Source of the DNA: Phenylobacterium sp.
GTDB taxonomy: Bacteria; Pseudomonadota; Alphaproteobacteria; Caulobacterales; Caulobacteraceae
Length of the DNA stretch: 51,580 nucleotides
Assembly: GCF_016793225.1 (NCBI RefSeq)
Contig: NZ_JAEUMN010000023.1
Span: forward strand, 1-51,580
Reading direction: 5' to 3'
The notes under the pieces were generated by a model. The model was not told the DNA's origin. It made no database searches and saw only the letters and a list, made by a program, of their open reading frames with translations. Below are positions 6,445-15,721 of the stretch, piece after piece (the first letter of the stretch is position 1; every line of letters starts with the position of its first letter). A program made the position numbers and the translations under genes.

Positions 6445-9400
6445 CTACTCCGCGGCGTTCGCGACCCGCGCCTTCTCCGCTTCCTCGAAGGCCTCGATGC
6501 GCCGCGCCGTAGCCATGGGCGACTTCGTGAAGCGCGCCAGCAGGTTGTAGAACACCGGCACGATGAACAGCGTGATCAGGGTCGCGAAGATGGCCCCGAA
6601 GAAGATGGTCACGCCGATGGACCGGCGAGCCTCGCCGCCCGCCCCGCCCTCGAGGATGAGCGGGATGGCCCCCGCGGCGGCCGACACGGACGTCATGATG
6701 ATCGGGCGCAGGCGCAGGCTGGCGCTCTCGATCACCGCCTCGCGGATATTCAGGCCCTCGTCGCGCAGCTGGTTGGCGAACTCGACGATCAGGATGCCGT
6801 TCTTGGCCGCGATGCCGATGAGGATGATCAGGCCGATCTGGCTGTAGGTGTTGATGGACGAGTCCGCAACCAGCAGCCCGAACAGGCCGCCCACCGCCGC
6901 CACGGGCACGGTCAGCATGATGACGGCCGGGTGGATCCAGCTCTCGAACTGGGCCGCGAGCACCAGGAAGACCAGCAACAGCGCCATGCCGAACGCCAGA
7001 CCCACCGAGCCGGAAGCCTCGAGGTAGTCCCGGGCGCCGGCGCCCCATTTGATCGTGATGGCCGACCCTTGCTGCTTCGCCGCCTCGTCGCGGAAGAACT
7101 GGATCGCCTCGCCCATGGTGTAGCCCGGGTTCAGCTGGGCCGAGAGCGAGATCGAACGCAGCCGGTCGACGCGCGAACGGTCCGGCGTGTCGCCTCGCAC
7201 GCGCGTGGTCACCACCGAGCTCAACGGGACCGGCTCGCCCGAGGCGGAGCGCACGTACAGACGGCTGAGGTCTTCCTCGGTCTGTCGGTTGGCCCGCTCG
7301 GTCTGCAGCAGCACGTCGTACTCCTGCCCGTTCTTGATGTAGGTGGTGGACCGCCGGGAGCCGAACATCGTCTCGAGCGCCCGCCCGATCGCCTGAGCCG
7401 ACACGCCCAGGGCGGCGGCCTTGTCACGGTCGATGTCGACCACCACGCGCGGCGCGGTGGGCTCGTAGTCGAGGCGCGGACGCGCCAGGCCGGGATTCTC
7501 GGACGCCGCGGCGAGGATCGGCTGGATCCATCGCGCGATCTCGGGATAGTCGGTCCCCGTGGCGATCAGCTGGAGGCTGGAACTGCCGCCGCTCCCGCCG
7601 CCCGGTCCACCCCGCTGAAGCCCGCCTTCCGGCGCCACGAGCGCCCGCACGGACGTGACGGACGAGAGCTCGCGGTTGAGCTTGGCCGCCAGCTCAGGCG
7701 CCGTGATCTCGGCGTCCTTCGCCAGGATGGCGTTGCCGCCGCCCGAGTTGAAAGAGTTGTTGCCGAAGCGCGGCATCGAGAAGACGAAGCGCTCCAGATC
7801 CCCGCTGGCGACGTACTTCATCAGGATGCCCTCGACCTGCTTGGCAGCGGTGAGGGTGTAGTCGAAGCCCGCGCCCTCGGGGCCGGTGAACATCACCATG
7901 GCGCGGCGCCGGTCCTCCTCGGGCGTGAGCTCGCGGGGCAGGACCGAGAACAGGCCCCAGGCGCCCAGCCCCAGCAGCACCACCAGCGCGCTCGCCGCGA
8001 TCGAGGCGATGCGCCGGCCCAGCATCGCGTCCAGCGAGGCGTGGTACGACGACCGCAGCCGCGTCATGGCCGAGTCCACCTTGCGCGCCACAAACCCCTC
8101 GCCCTGCGCCGGACGCAGCAGCTTCGACGACAGCATGGGCGAAAGGGAGAAGGCCAGCAGGGCCGAGAACACGATGGCGGCCGCCACCGAGACGGCCAGC
8201 TCCACGAAGAGCCGGCCCGTGAAGCCCGGCAGGAACATCAGCGGGGCGAAGACGGCGACCAGCACGATGGTGGTGGCCACGACGGCGAAGAACACCTGCC
8301 GGGCCCCCCGCTGGGCGGCCACCGCGGGGGGTTCGCCCTCGTCGATGCGGCGCTGGATGTTCTCGGTCACCACGATGGCGTCGTCCACCACCAGGCCGAT
8401 CGCCAGCACCAGGGCCAGGAGCGTCAGCAGGTTGATGGAGAACCCCAGCGGGGCCAGGACGATGAAGGTGGACAGGATGCAGATCGGCGCGACGATCGTC
8501 GGGATGATCGCGGCCCGCGCCGTGCCCAGGAACAGGTAGTTGACCAGCGCCACCAGGGCCAGGGAGATGCCCATGGTGATCCAGACCTCGCGGATCGCCT
8601 GGCGCGTGAACTCGGTGTAGTCGACGGAAACGCCCAGCTGCGTGCCCTTGGGCAGGCCGGCGTTGATCTCCTTGATGGCCGCCCGGACGCCGTCCGAGAT
8701 CTCCAGGTCGTTGGCCTGGCTCTGGCGCGTGATCGCGATGCCGACCATGTCGCGGCCGTTCATCCGGAAGATTCGGCGGCGCTCGTCGGGCCCCTCCTCC
8801 ACCCGGGCGATGTCGCCCAGCCGGGTGATGTAGCCCTGCGCGGCCACGGCCGAGGTCACCTCGCGCGTCGCGCCCTGCGCCGCGCCGGCCCCCGCGGCCG
8901 AGCCGCCCAGCGCGGCGGAAGCCTGCGTCGTGGCGCCGCCCCGCGCGGGGACCACCGGAAGCTGGGCGAATTCCTCAGGGGTGGAGTAGCCGCGCGCCAC
9001 GCGGATGGTGAAATCCTTGGCCGGCGCCTCCAGCGAACCGGCGGGCAGTTCCGCGTTCTGGGTCTGCAGCGCCGTCTCGACGTCCTCGACGGTGATCCCC
9101 CGCGCAGCCATGGCGTCGGGGTTCAGCCAGATGCGCATCGAGTAGAGCTGCGAGCCGCCCACGCCCACGGCGGCGACGCCCGGCACCGTGGAGAGCCGTT
9201 CGACGAGGTAGCGCTGGGCGTAGTCCGACAGCTCGAGACGGTTCATCGTCTGCGAAGTCAGGTTCAGGAAGATGATCGGCGAGGCGTCCGCGTTCGCCTT
9301 CTGGATCTGCGGCGGGTCGGCCTGTTCCGGCAACTGGCCCGCGACGCGGCTCACCGCGTCCCGGACATCGTTGGCGGCCGCGTCGAGGTCGCGATCCAGC

Positions 9401-9687
9401 TTGAAGGAAATGCTGATCCGCGACGAGCCGTCGCGGGACGCCGAATAGACCCGGTCGATGCCTTCGATCCCGGCCACCTGACGCTCGATCACCTCGGTGA
9501 TCCGCTCCTCGATGACCTCGGCCGAGGCCCCGCGGTAGCTGGTCGAGATGCCCACCACGGGCGGATCGACGCTGGGCAGTTCGCGGACGGTCAAGGCGTT
9601 GAAGGCCGCGAAGCCGACCACGCACAGGATGATGGCCGCCACCGCCGCGAAGACGGGACGGCGCACCGAGATGTCGGAGAGCATCAT
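6445..9687 (-). CDS. RND-family multidrug efflux permease
   Basis: A 1080-residue proton-driven inner-membrane pump of the hydrophobe/amphiphile efflux type, exporting toxic compounds through a tripartite complex. TM1 follows SVRRPVFA; the proton-relay helix has GLVVDDAIVVTENIQRR with Asp435/Asp436. Two stretches are unlike relatives: an Ala/Gly-rich run at about 246-284 in the first periplasmic domain, and a Gly/Ser-rich run at about 688-704. Family length is about 1030-1050, so these account for the excess. The first ATG overlaps the stop of the membrane fusion gene (ATGA). No outer-membrane factor gene is adjacent, so a TolC-like channel must come from elsewhere. Substrate unknown. Confidence 0.96.
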   Translation of the reverse strand: MMLSDISVRRPVFAAVAAIILCVVGFAAFNALTVRELPSVDPPVVGISTSYRGASAEVIEERITEVIERQVAGIEGIDRVYSASRDGSSRISISFKLDRDLDAAANDVRDAVSRVAGQLPEQADPPQIQKANADASPIIFLNLTSQTMNRLELSDYAQRYLVERLSTVPGVAAVGVGGSQLYSMRIWLNPDAMAARGITVEDVETALQTQNAELPAGSLEAPAKDFTIRVARGYSTPEEFAQLPVVPARGGATTQASAALGGSAAGAGAAQGATREVTSAVAAQGYITRLGDIARVEEGPDERRRIFRMNGRDMVGIAITRQSQANDLEISDGVRAAIKEINAGLPKGTQLGVSVDYTEFTRQAIREVWITMGISLALVALVNYLFLGTARAAIIPTIVAPICILSTFIVLAPLGFSINLLTLLALVLAIGLVVDDAIVVTENIQRRIDEGEPPAVAAQRGARQVFFAVVATTIVLVAVFAPLMFLPGFTGRLFVELAVSVAAAIVFSALLAFSLSPMLSSKLLRPAQGEGFVARKVDSAMTRLRSSYHASLDAMLGRRIASIAASALVVLLGLGAWGLFSVLPRELTPEEDRRRAMVMFTGPEGAGFDYTLTAAKQVEGILMKYVASGDLERFVFSMPRFGNNSFNSGGGNAILAKDAEITAPELAAKLNRELSSVTSVRALVAPEGGLQRGGPGGGSGGSSSLQLIATGTDYPEIARWIQPILAAASENPGLARPRLDYEPTAPRVVVDIDRDKAAALGVSAQAIGRALETMFGSRRSTTYIKNGQEYDVLLQTERANRQTEEDLSRLYVRSASGEPVPLSSVVTTRVRGDTPDRSRVDRLRSISLSAQLNPGYTMGEAIQFFRDEAAKQQGSAITIKWGAGARDYLEASGSVGLAFGMALLLVFLVLAAQFESWIHPAVIMLTVPVAAVGGLFGLLVADSSINTYSQIGLIILIGIAAKNGILIVEFANQLRDEGLNIREAVIESASLRLRPIIMTSVSAAAGAIPLILEGGAGGEARRSIGVTIFFGAIFATLITLFIVPVFYNLLARFTKSPMATARRIEAFEEAEKARVANAAE

Positions 9688-10943
9688 GCCGCGGGTCGCG
9701 CGGCGGGCCGCGCGCCTTCAGGTGGGGGTGCGGGGCGCCCGGCCGCCGGGCGGGCCTGCGTAGGGTCGGCCCCGATGCCGGGGCTGCGCCCGACGCGGAC
9801 GGGCTGGCCCGGCTGCAGCTTGTTGAGCCCGTCGGCGACCACCTGCTCGCCGGCGCGGAGGCCCTCGCGGATCTCCACGTAGCCCTGCTGCCGGACGCCG
9901 GTGACGATGGGCCGCTGCTCCACCATGGCGCCCGCCGGGCGCGGGCCCTGGGCGGGCCGCTGCCGGATGGCGAACACGAACGCGTTGTCGCCCTGCACCG
10001 AGACGGCGGACTCGGGGACGCTCACGCTGGTCCGCTGACCACGGGAGACGCCGACGCGGAACATCATGCCAGGCTTGAGCCGGCCGCCGGCGTTCGGGAA
10101 CTCGGCCCGGGCGGTGATGGCCCTCGTCCGCTCATCCACCCGCGTGTCCAGGCGGGCGATGCGGCCGCGGATCGTCTCTCCGGGGAAGGCGTCGGTCGTG
10201 GCGAGCAGCGGCTGGCCTTCGCGCAGCTGGCTCAGGTAGCGCTCCGGGACCTGGAAATCGACGCGCACAACCGAAATGTCGTCGAGGGTCACGATGGGCG
10301 CGCCCGGGTTCACCAGGGCGCCGGGCGCCACATCCGACAGCCCGACCACGCCGGAGAACGGCGCGCGGATGATGCGATCGTTCTGCCGCGCCTGCGCCGC
10401 GTTCACGTCCGCCTGGGCCGAGCGCCACGCCGCCTCGTACTGGTCCAGCGCCGCCTTCGACGCGAAGCCCTTGTCGTTGAGTTCCTTGTAGCGGTCGTAG
10501 GCCCGCTTGGCCTGCACCAGCCGCGCCTGGGCCTGGGCGATCCCGGCGCTCTGTTCGGTGTCGCGGAGCTCGACCAGGACGGCCCCACGGCTCACCTGCT
10601 GGCCGTCCCTGAACCGCACGCGATCCACGAGCTGCGTGGCCGCGGCCGTCAGGGTCACCGACTGCCGGCCCTTGGCGACGCCCAGGACCTCGATGGTGTC
10701 CTCGAAGACGCGAGGCTGGCCCGAGGTGACCGAGACCAGGGTGGGGCCGCCGAACCCGCCGCCGCCGCGGCGACCGCCAGGGCCGCCTGGACCGCCGCCG
10801 CCCCCCATGCCTTGCGCGGCGGCGCCCGGGCCTCCGGGGCCGCCCGGCCCGGCGCTCCTGGCCAGCACCTTGTAGGTCGCGAACACGACCATGGCCCCCA
10901 GGACGATCAGGGCTGCAACCAGAAAGAAGTGACGTCTGACCAA
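9684..10943 (-). CDS. RND efflux membrane fusion protein (HlyD/AcrA type)
   Basis: A 419-residue periplasmic adaptor linking the RND pump to an outer-membrane channel. It has an uncleaved N-terminal membrane helix (FLVAALIVLGAMVVF), then a Gly/Pro-rich run at about 31-67, a lipoyl half-motif (VRFRDGQQVSRGAVLVEL), an alpha-hairpin (AQARLVQAKRAYDRYKEL), the second lipoyl half (RIIRAPFSGVVGL) and a beta-barrel domain. The C-terminus is Pro/Ala-rich. I use the TTG start at 10943, because GGAG lies 9 bases upstream and no other in-frame start precedes the helix. It ends in an ATGA overlap with the pump gene. The glycine run before the first lipoyl half is unusually long. Confidence 0.94.
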   Translation of the reverse strand: MVRRHFFLVAALIVLGAMVVFATYKVLARSAGPGGPGGPGAAAQGMGGGGGPGGPGGRRGGGGFGGPTLVSVTSGQPRVFEDTIEVLGVAKGRQSVTLTAAATQLVDRVRFRDGQQVSRGAVLVELRDTEQSAGIAQAQARLVQAKRAYDRYKELNDKGFASKAALDQYEAAWRSAQADVNAAQARQNDRIIRAPFSGVVGLSDVAPGALVNPGAPIVTLDDISVVRVDFQVPERYLSQLREGQPLLATTDAFPGETIRGRIARLDTRVDERTRAITARAEFPNAGGRLKPGMMFRVGVSRGQRTSVSVPESAVSVQGDNAFVFAIRQRPAQGPRPAGAMVEQRPIVTGVRQQGYVEIREGLRAGEQVVADGLNKLQPGQPVRVGRSPGIGADPTQARPAAGRPAPPPEGARPAARPAA

Positions 10944-11135
10944 CCTGGCGGGCTCCGTCGCCCGCGAAGCGGCAGGCGCATGACTGTAAATTCGTTCGCG
11001 CTCTTAGAGCCGCTCCATACACGCGGTCCAGTGACACGAGGATGGCTGATGGTTTCGGCGCTGAAACTTTAGCGCGCAAAGCTGCGCGGCGCCTCCGCGG
11101 GGCCGCGACTGCCTATGCACTAAGCGCCGGAGCGC
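10944..11135 (-). promoter_or_regulatory. Presumed promoter region of the RND operon
   Basis: A 192-base gap between the class II aldolase gene and the efflux operon, both on the minus strand. It contains an 11-base palindrome GCTCTTAGAGC (11000-11010) about 57 bases upstream of the TTG start, a possible repressor site, and GCGCT-N8-AGCGC (11058-11075). No adjacent TetR or MarR regulator gene is present. I cannot assign -35/-10 boxes. Confidence 0.3.
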
Positions 11136-11906
11136 TCAGGCGTCGTAGCCAGGAAGCGACCGATCCAGCTTCCGCAGGCAGGCCGGCCAGGCGAGGGCCC
11201 CGCCGAAGCCGCGTCCTGTCTGGTTGCGCACCTCGGCCTGCGCGGCCTCCGGCGCGAGCAGGACGTTCTCGCGCCCGCCGGAGAGGGCCTGGACCTGCAT
11301 CGTGCAGGCGCGCTCGAGGTAGAACATCCCCAGCCAGCAGTCCGCCGCCGTTTCTCCGGTGGAGAGCGTGCCGTGATTGCGCAGCAGCATCAGAGGCTTG
11401 TCGCCGATATCGGCCACCAGGCGCTCGCGCTCGTCGTGGTTCAGCGCGATGCCTTCGTAGTCGTGGTACGCCAGGCGCGGGATCACGATCAGCGCATGCT
11501 GGCTGAGCGGCAGCAGGCCCTCTTTCTGCGCCGCCACGGCGACGCCCTGGTCGGTGTGAAGATGCATGACGAACTTCGCGTCCTCGCGCGCCGCATGCAC
11601 GGCCGAGTGGATCGTGAAGCCCGCCGGATTGATGAAGTAGGGCGTCTCCTGGAGGATGTTGCCGTCCAGGTCGATCTTGACCAGCGACGAGGCGGTGATC
11701 TCCTCGAAGGTGAGGCCGTAGGGATTGATCAGGAAGTGGTGTTCCGGCCCCGGAATACGGGCCGAGATGTGGGTGTAGATCAGATCATCCCACCCGTAGA
11801 GCGCCACCAGCCGGTAGAGCGCCGCAAGGTCCACCCGGGCCTGCCATTCCTCGGCGCTGACCTTACCCTTGAGCGACGTGACGCTCGCGATCGAACCGTC
11901 AGCCAT
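11136..11906 (-). CDS. Class II aldolase/adducin family protein
   Basis: A 256-residue protein of the class II aldolase/adducin fold, related to fuculose-1-phosphate aldolase and to uncharacterised family members common in alphaproteobacteria. Zinc-site histidines are visible in VMHLHTD and a third in LLRNHGTLSTG; an Asn/Gly-rich sugar-phosphate loop is present only in part (NPYGLTFEEIT). The start at 11906 is backed by GAGGAGGGAG; the longer frame to 12059 runs into the mnmH gene. It lies 55 bases downstream of mnmH on the same strand. The substrate cannot be predicted. Confidence 0.9.
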   Translation of the reverse strand: MADGSIASVTSLKGKVSAEEWQARVDLAALYRLVALYGWDDLIYTHISARIPGPEHHFLINPYGLTFEEITASSLVKIDLDGNILQETPYFINPAGFTIHSAVHAAREDAKFVMHLHTDQGVAVAAQKEGLLPLSQHALIVIPRLAYHDYEGIALNHDERERLVADIGDKPLMLLRNHGTLSTGETAADCWLGMFYLERACTMQVQALSGGRENVLLAPEAAQAEVRNQTGRGFGGALAWPACLRKLDRSLPGYDA

Positions 11907-11961
11907 GGCGCTCCCTCCTCTATCCTGCCGGGCTGCAGACTCCTCCCGCCGGCCCGAGGCG

Positions 11962-13017
11962 TCAAGCACGCGACAGGGCGATGATCCTCTCGCAGGCTGC
12001 GTCGAACGACCGGGCGTCCGTCGGGTCCAGCACGATCTCGCCCAGCAGTGGGCGGTCATGCCGCTTCCGGGCCCGCTCGTAGGCGGGGTCGTAGTGGAGC
12101 GCCATGACGGCCTGGGCGAGTTCCACGAAGCGGCCCTCGGCGACCATCGTCCGCCAGGCCGTGAGGCGGTCGCGGCTCGGGTGGACCGGCAGGCGTTCGA
12201 ACGCGCCCTCGATCGCCGCGGGGTCCGCGACGAGATCGGCGTAGGCGCCCACCAGGTAGCGCGCGCGGGCCTCAGGCGGCGCGGTGAGCTCGATCCGGGG
12301 CGCCTGGGCCAGCCGGCGCCACAGCGCGGGCGGGATCATGCGTTCGCCGATCTTGCTCGACTCCGCCTCCGCGACCACCGGCCGATGCGGATCGAGCGCG
12401 TCGAGCTGGGCCAACAGGCGGCTCTCGAACATCTTCTGGCTCGGCTGCGGCCGCCCCGGCAGCGCGCCGAAGAGGGATCCGCGGTGCGAGGCCAGCCCCT
12501 CGAGGTCGAGGGTCTGCAGCCCCCGGGCCGCCAGCCGCCCGAGCATCTCGGTCTTGCCCACGCCCGTCTGTCCGTCGAGCAGGACGAAGTCGAGCGGCAG
12601 TTCCCCGTCATAGAGCCGCGCTGTGACGCTGCGCCGCCAGGTGCGATAGCCCCCGTTCAGCACCGTCGTGGGCCAGCCGACCTGGGAGAGGATCGTGGCC
12701 ATGGCGTTCGAGCGCATCCCGCCGCGCCAGCAGTAGACCAGGGGCCGGAAGCCGCCGGGCCGGTCGGCCAGCGCCGTTTCCAGGTGATGGGCGATGTTGC
12801 GGGCGACGTGGGCGGCGCCGATCCGCCGCGCCTTGAAGCGGCTCTCCTGGACGTAGATCGTCCCCACCTCGGCCCGCTCGAGATCGCTGAGGACCGGCAG
12901 GTTGACCGCGCCGGGCACGTGATCCTGCGCGAATTCGCCGGGACTGCGCACGTCGATCAGCAGATCGAAGCGCGCGAGCGCCTCCGGGCTGACGTCGTCT
13001 GTAAGCTGCAGGGCCAT
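11962..13017 (-). CDS. mnmH: tRNA 2-selenouridine synthase
   Basis: A 351-residue enzyme that converts 2-thiouridine to 2-selenouridine at the wobble position (U34) of certain tRNAs, using selenophosphate. The N-terminal rhodanese domain carries the active-site Cys96 in VYCWRGGMRS, and the C-terminal part has a P-loop GQTGVGKT at 149-156 (DGQTGVGKTEML). Length and order match SelU/YbbB. The start is the ATG at 13017 (MALQLTDDVS), giving the family N-terminus. It is transcribed divergently from selD, which makes its substrate, with 38 bases between start codons; a shared bidirectional promoter is likely. Confidence 0.95.
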   Translation of the reverse strand: MALQLTDDVSPEALARFDLLIDVRSPGEFAQDHVPGAVNLPVLSDLERAEVGTIYVQESRFKARRIGAAHVARNIAHHLETALADRPGGFRPLVYCWRGGMRSNAMATILSQVGWPTTVLNGGYRTWRRSVTARLYDGELPLDFVLLDGQTGVGKTEMLGRLAARGLQTLDLEGLASHRGSLFGALPGRPQPSQKMFESRLLAQLDALDPHRPVVAEAESSKIGERMIPPALWRRLAQAPRIELTAPPEARARYLVGAYADLVADPAAIEGAFERLPVHPSRDRLTAWRTMVAEGRFVELAQAVMALHYDPAYERARKRHDRPLLGEIVLDPTDARSFDAACERIIALSRA

Positions 13018-13055
13018 GCTGGTGCTATAGCCCGGATCGCAGACACGGTGAGTCG

Positions 13056-14111
13056 ATGCCACAACCTCAACGCCTGACATCCTTGGCGCACGGCGGCGGC
13101 TGCGGGTGCAAGATCGCGCCCGCAGTGCTGCGCGACATCATGAGCCGGATGCCGGCCGCCGCCGCGTTCCCCGACCTGCTGGTGGGGACCGAGAGTTCCG
13201 ACGACGCCGCGGTGTGGCGCCTGAACGACGACCAGGCGCTGGTGGCGACCACCGACTTCTTCATGCCGGTGGTCGACGACCCCTTCGACTTCGGACGCAT
13301 CGCGGCCACCAACGCGCTCTCCGACGTCTACGCCATGGGCGGCCGGCCGATCCTGGCGCTCGCCATCGTCGGGATGCCGGTGAACAAGCTCCCGCCCGAG
13401 ACGATCGGCCGGATCCTCGCGGGCGGCGCGACCGTATGCGCCGAGGCCGGGGTCCCGGTGGCCGGCGGTCATTCGATCGACAGCGTCGAACCCATCTACG
13501 GGCTCGTCGCGCTGGGCCTGGTGCGCCCCGATCGCGTGCTGACCAACAAGGGCGGGCGCGAAGGCGACCTCCTGATCCTCACCAAGCCGCTCGGGGTGGG
13601 CGTGCTCTCGGCGGCCTTCAAGCAGGAACGCCTGGAACAGGCCGGCTACGACGCCCTGATCGCCACCACCACCCAGCTGAACGTGCTAGGCGCCGACCTG
13701 GCCGACATCCCGGGCGTCCATGCGGTCACGGACGTCACCGGCTTCGGCCTGATCGGCCACGCCCTGGAGATGGCCCAGGGCGCGCAGCTGCTCGCCGATA
13801 TCGAGGTCGCCAAGGCGCCCGTCCTGCCGGGCGTCGAGGCCCTGGTCCGTTCGGGGGTGCGCACCGGCGCCTCCACACGGAACTGGGACAGCTACGGGGA
13901 ACTCGTCCAGGAACTCGCCGCCGTGCCGCACTGGCGTCGGGACCTGCTCACCGACCCGCAGACGAGCGGCGGCCTGCTCATCGCCGTCTCGCCTCAGCAG
14001 GCGCCGGCGGTGCTGGAGGCCGCGCACGCGCGCGGCTTCCGCCACGCCGAGGTCATCGGCCGCCTGTCGGGACGTTCCATGGGCATCAAGCCCCGCGTCC
14101 GGCTGGTCTAG
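13056..14111 (+). CDS. selD: Selenide, water dikinase (selenophosphate synthetase)
   Basis: A 351-residue cytoplasmic enzyme that makes selenophosphate from selenide and ATP. The N-terminal active-site loop LAHGGGCGCK contains Cys16 and Lys19, equivalent to the catalytic pair of E. coli SelD; Cys rather than selenocysteine is used. Further landmarks are DDAAVW, the metal-binding VATTDFFMPVVDD and TDVTGFGLIGH. No selA, selB, selC or selenoprotein gene is seen in this window, so the local evidence supports selenouridine use only. The last four bases overlap the end of the convergent glpK gene. Confidence 0.96.
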   Translation: MPQPQRLTSLAHGGGCGCKIAPAVLRDIMSRMPAAAAFPDLLVGTESSDDAAVWRLNDDQALVATTDFFMPVVDDPFDFGRIAATNALSDVYAMGGRPILALAIVGMPVNKLPPETIGRILAGGATVCAEAGVPVAGGHSIDSVEPIYGLVALGLVRPDRVLTNKGGREGDLLILTKPLGVGVLSAAFKQERLEQAGYDALIATTTQLNVLGADLADIPGVHAVTDVTGFGLIGHALEMAQGAQLLADIEVAKAPVLPGVEALVRSGVRTGASTRNWDSYGELVQELAAVPHWRRDLLTDPQTSGGLLIAVSPQQAPAVLEAAHARGFRHAEVIGRLSGRSMGIKPRVRLV

Positions 14112-15607
14112 GCGCCGCTGCGCACCCGGTTCACGGCGTCGAGCCAGCGGGCGTAGGCCCGCTCGCGCCCGTCGGCGCCCAGGGCCGGACCGTAGCCTTC
14201 CGTGCTCGGCCGGGCGGCGGCGGCCTCGGCGACATCGGCGTAGACGCCGGCGCCGACGCCGGCGAACAGCGCCGCGCCCAGCGCGGTCGTCTCCTGATAG
14301 GTCGCCCGACAGACGCTCACGCCGGTCAGATCCGCCAGCCGCTGGCTGAACCAGGCGCTGCGCGACATCCCGCCGTCGATGCGCAGTTCGACGTCGCCGC
14401 GGAAGGCCTGCGGCGCGTCCGCCCGCATGGCTTCGATCAGGTCCCGGGTCTGCAGCGCGCACGCATCGAACGCAGCGCGGGCGATCTCCGGCAGCCCGGC
14501 GTCGCGCGTGAGCCCGAACAGCGCGCCCCGTGCATTGGCATCCCACCACGGCGCGCCGAGGCCCGTGAACGCCGGCACCAGGACGACGCCGAGGTCGTCG
14601 TTCGCCTCCGCCGCCAGTCGCTCGGCCGCCTGCGGTCCTCCGGGGATGCGGAGCCCCTCGCCCAGCCACTGGATGGCGGCGCCCGCGATGAAGATCGCGC
14701 CCTCCAGCGCATAGGTGGTCCGGCCGCCCACCTGAGCCGCGACGGTCGTCAGCAGCCGCGCCTCGCTCACCGGCGCGGCTTCACCGGTGTTGAGCAGCAT
14801 GAAGCACCCGGTGCCGTAGGTGGCCTTCATCTCGCCGGGACGTATGCACCCCTGCCCCATCAGCGCGGCCTGCTGGTCCCCGGCCACGCCCCGGATCGGG
14901 ATTGCGCGGCCCAGCAGCCCAGGCTCGGTCTCGCCGTAGTCGCCGGTGCAGTCCAGGACCTGCGGGAGCATGGCGAGGGGGACGTCCAGCATCTCGCCCA
15001 TCTCGGCCGACCAGGACCGGGTGCGGATGTCGTAGAGCAGCGTCCGCGAGGCGTTCGTCGCATCCGTGGCGAAGGTCCGGCCGCCGGTCAGCTTCCAGAT
15101 CACCCAGGTGTCGATCGTCCCGGCCAGCAGCTCCCCGGCCGCGGCGGCCCGGCGGGCTCCCGGCACATGATCGAGGAGCCAGGCGAGCTTGGTGCCGGAG
15201 AAATAGGGGTCCAGCAGCAGGCCCGTGAGCTGCGTGACCCGCGCCTCGTGGCCCGCCTCGCGCAGCGCAGCGCAGGCCGGTTCGGTCCGGCGATCCTGCC
15301 AGACGACGGCCTTGTGCACCGGCCGCCCGGTGGCCTTTTCCCAGACCACCACCGTTTCGCGCTGGTTGGTGACGCCGATCGCCGCCACGTCGCTCATCCG
15401 GCGGCCGGCCTTCTCGACCGCCGCTTTCAGCACCTCGACCGAAGCGGCGAAGATCTCGTCGGCGTCGTGCTCCACCCAGCCGTCATGCGGATAGTGCTGC
15501 TCAAGCGGCCGGCCAGCCTCGGCGAGCGCGGTCCCGTCCGCGGCAAACAGGATCGCGCGGGTGGATGTCGTGCCCTGGTCCAGCGCGAGGATCAGCGGTT
15601 CGGCCAT
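14108..15607 (-). CDS. glpK: Glycerol kinase
   Basis: A 499-residue FGGY-family kinase phosphorylating glycerol to sn-glycerol 3-phosphate. It has the N-terminal phosphate-binding DQGTTSTRAILF, GVTNQRETVVVW, the substrate-binding WQDRRT and IDGGMSRSAWF, and the C-terminal nucleotide-binding segment TTALGAALFAGVGAG. Length equals the E. coli enzyme. The gene stands alone: no glpF, glpD or glpR is adjacent. Its stop codon overlaps that of selD on the other strand, so the two transcripts have overlapping 3' ends. Confidence 0.96.
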   Translation of the reverse strand: MAEPLILALDQGTTSTRAILFAADGTALAEAGRPLEQHYPHDGWVEHDADEIFAASVEVLKAAVEKAGRRMSDVAAIGVTNQRETVVVWEKATGRPVHKAVVWQDRRTEPACAALREAGHEARVTQLTGLLLDPYFSGTKLAWLLDHVPGARRAAAAGELLAGTIDTWVIWKLTGGRTFATDATNASRTLLYDIRTRSWSAEMGEMLDVPLAMLPQVLDCTGDYGETEPGLLGRAIPIRGVAGDQQAALMGQGCIRPGEMKATYGTGCFMLLNTGEAAPVSEARLLTTVAAQVGGRTTYALEGAIFIAGAAIQWLGEGLRIPGGPQAAERLAAEANDDLGVVLVPAFTGLGAPWWDANARGALFGLTRDAGLPEIARAAFDACALQTRDLIEAMRADAPQAFRGDVELRIDGGMSRSAWFSQRLADLTGVSVCRATYQETTALGAALFAGVGAGVYADVAEAAAARPSTEGYGPALGADGRERAYARWLDAVNRVRSGA

Positions 15608-15721
15608 GATGAGATTACCCCTGCTTCAACCTTGTCCTTAAGCATGTCTTCACCCGCCGGCCCCAGTGTCATTCCAGCCGTGTCGAACGTCGAATGTGGG
15701 GGATCCGGCTTGAGTCTCGCG

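Noticed and set aside
6931-9882. A 983-codon open frame on the plus strand opposite the RND pump.
   Set aside because: It is antisense to a clearly recognised 1080-residue pump; its His/Arg/Gln-rich composition is the usual mirror of G+C-rich coding.
10944-11135. GCGCT-N8-AGCGC as an intrinsic terminator of the aldolase gene.
   Set aside because: Only five pairs and no T-run.
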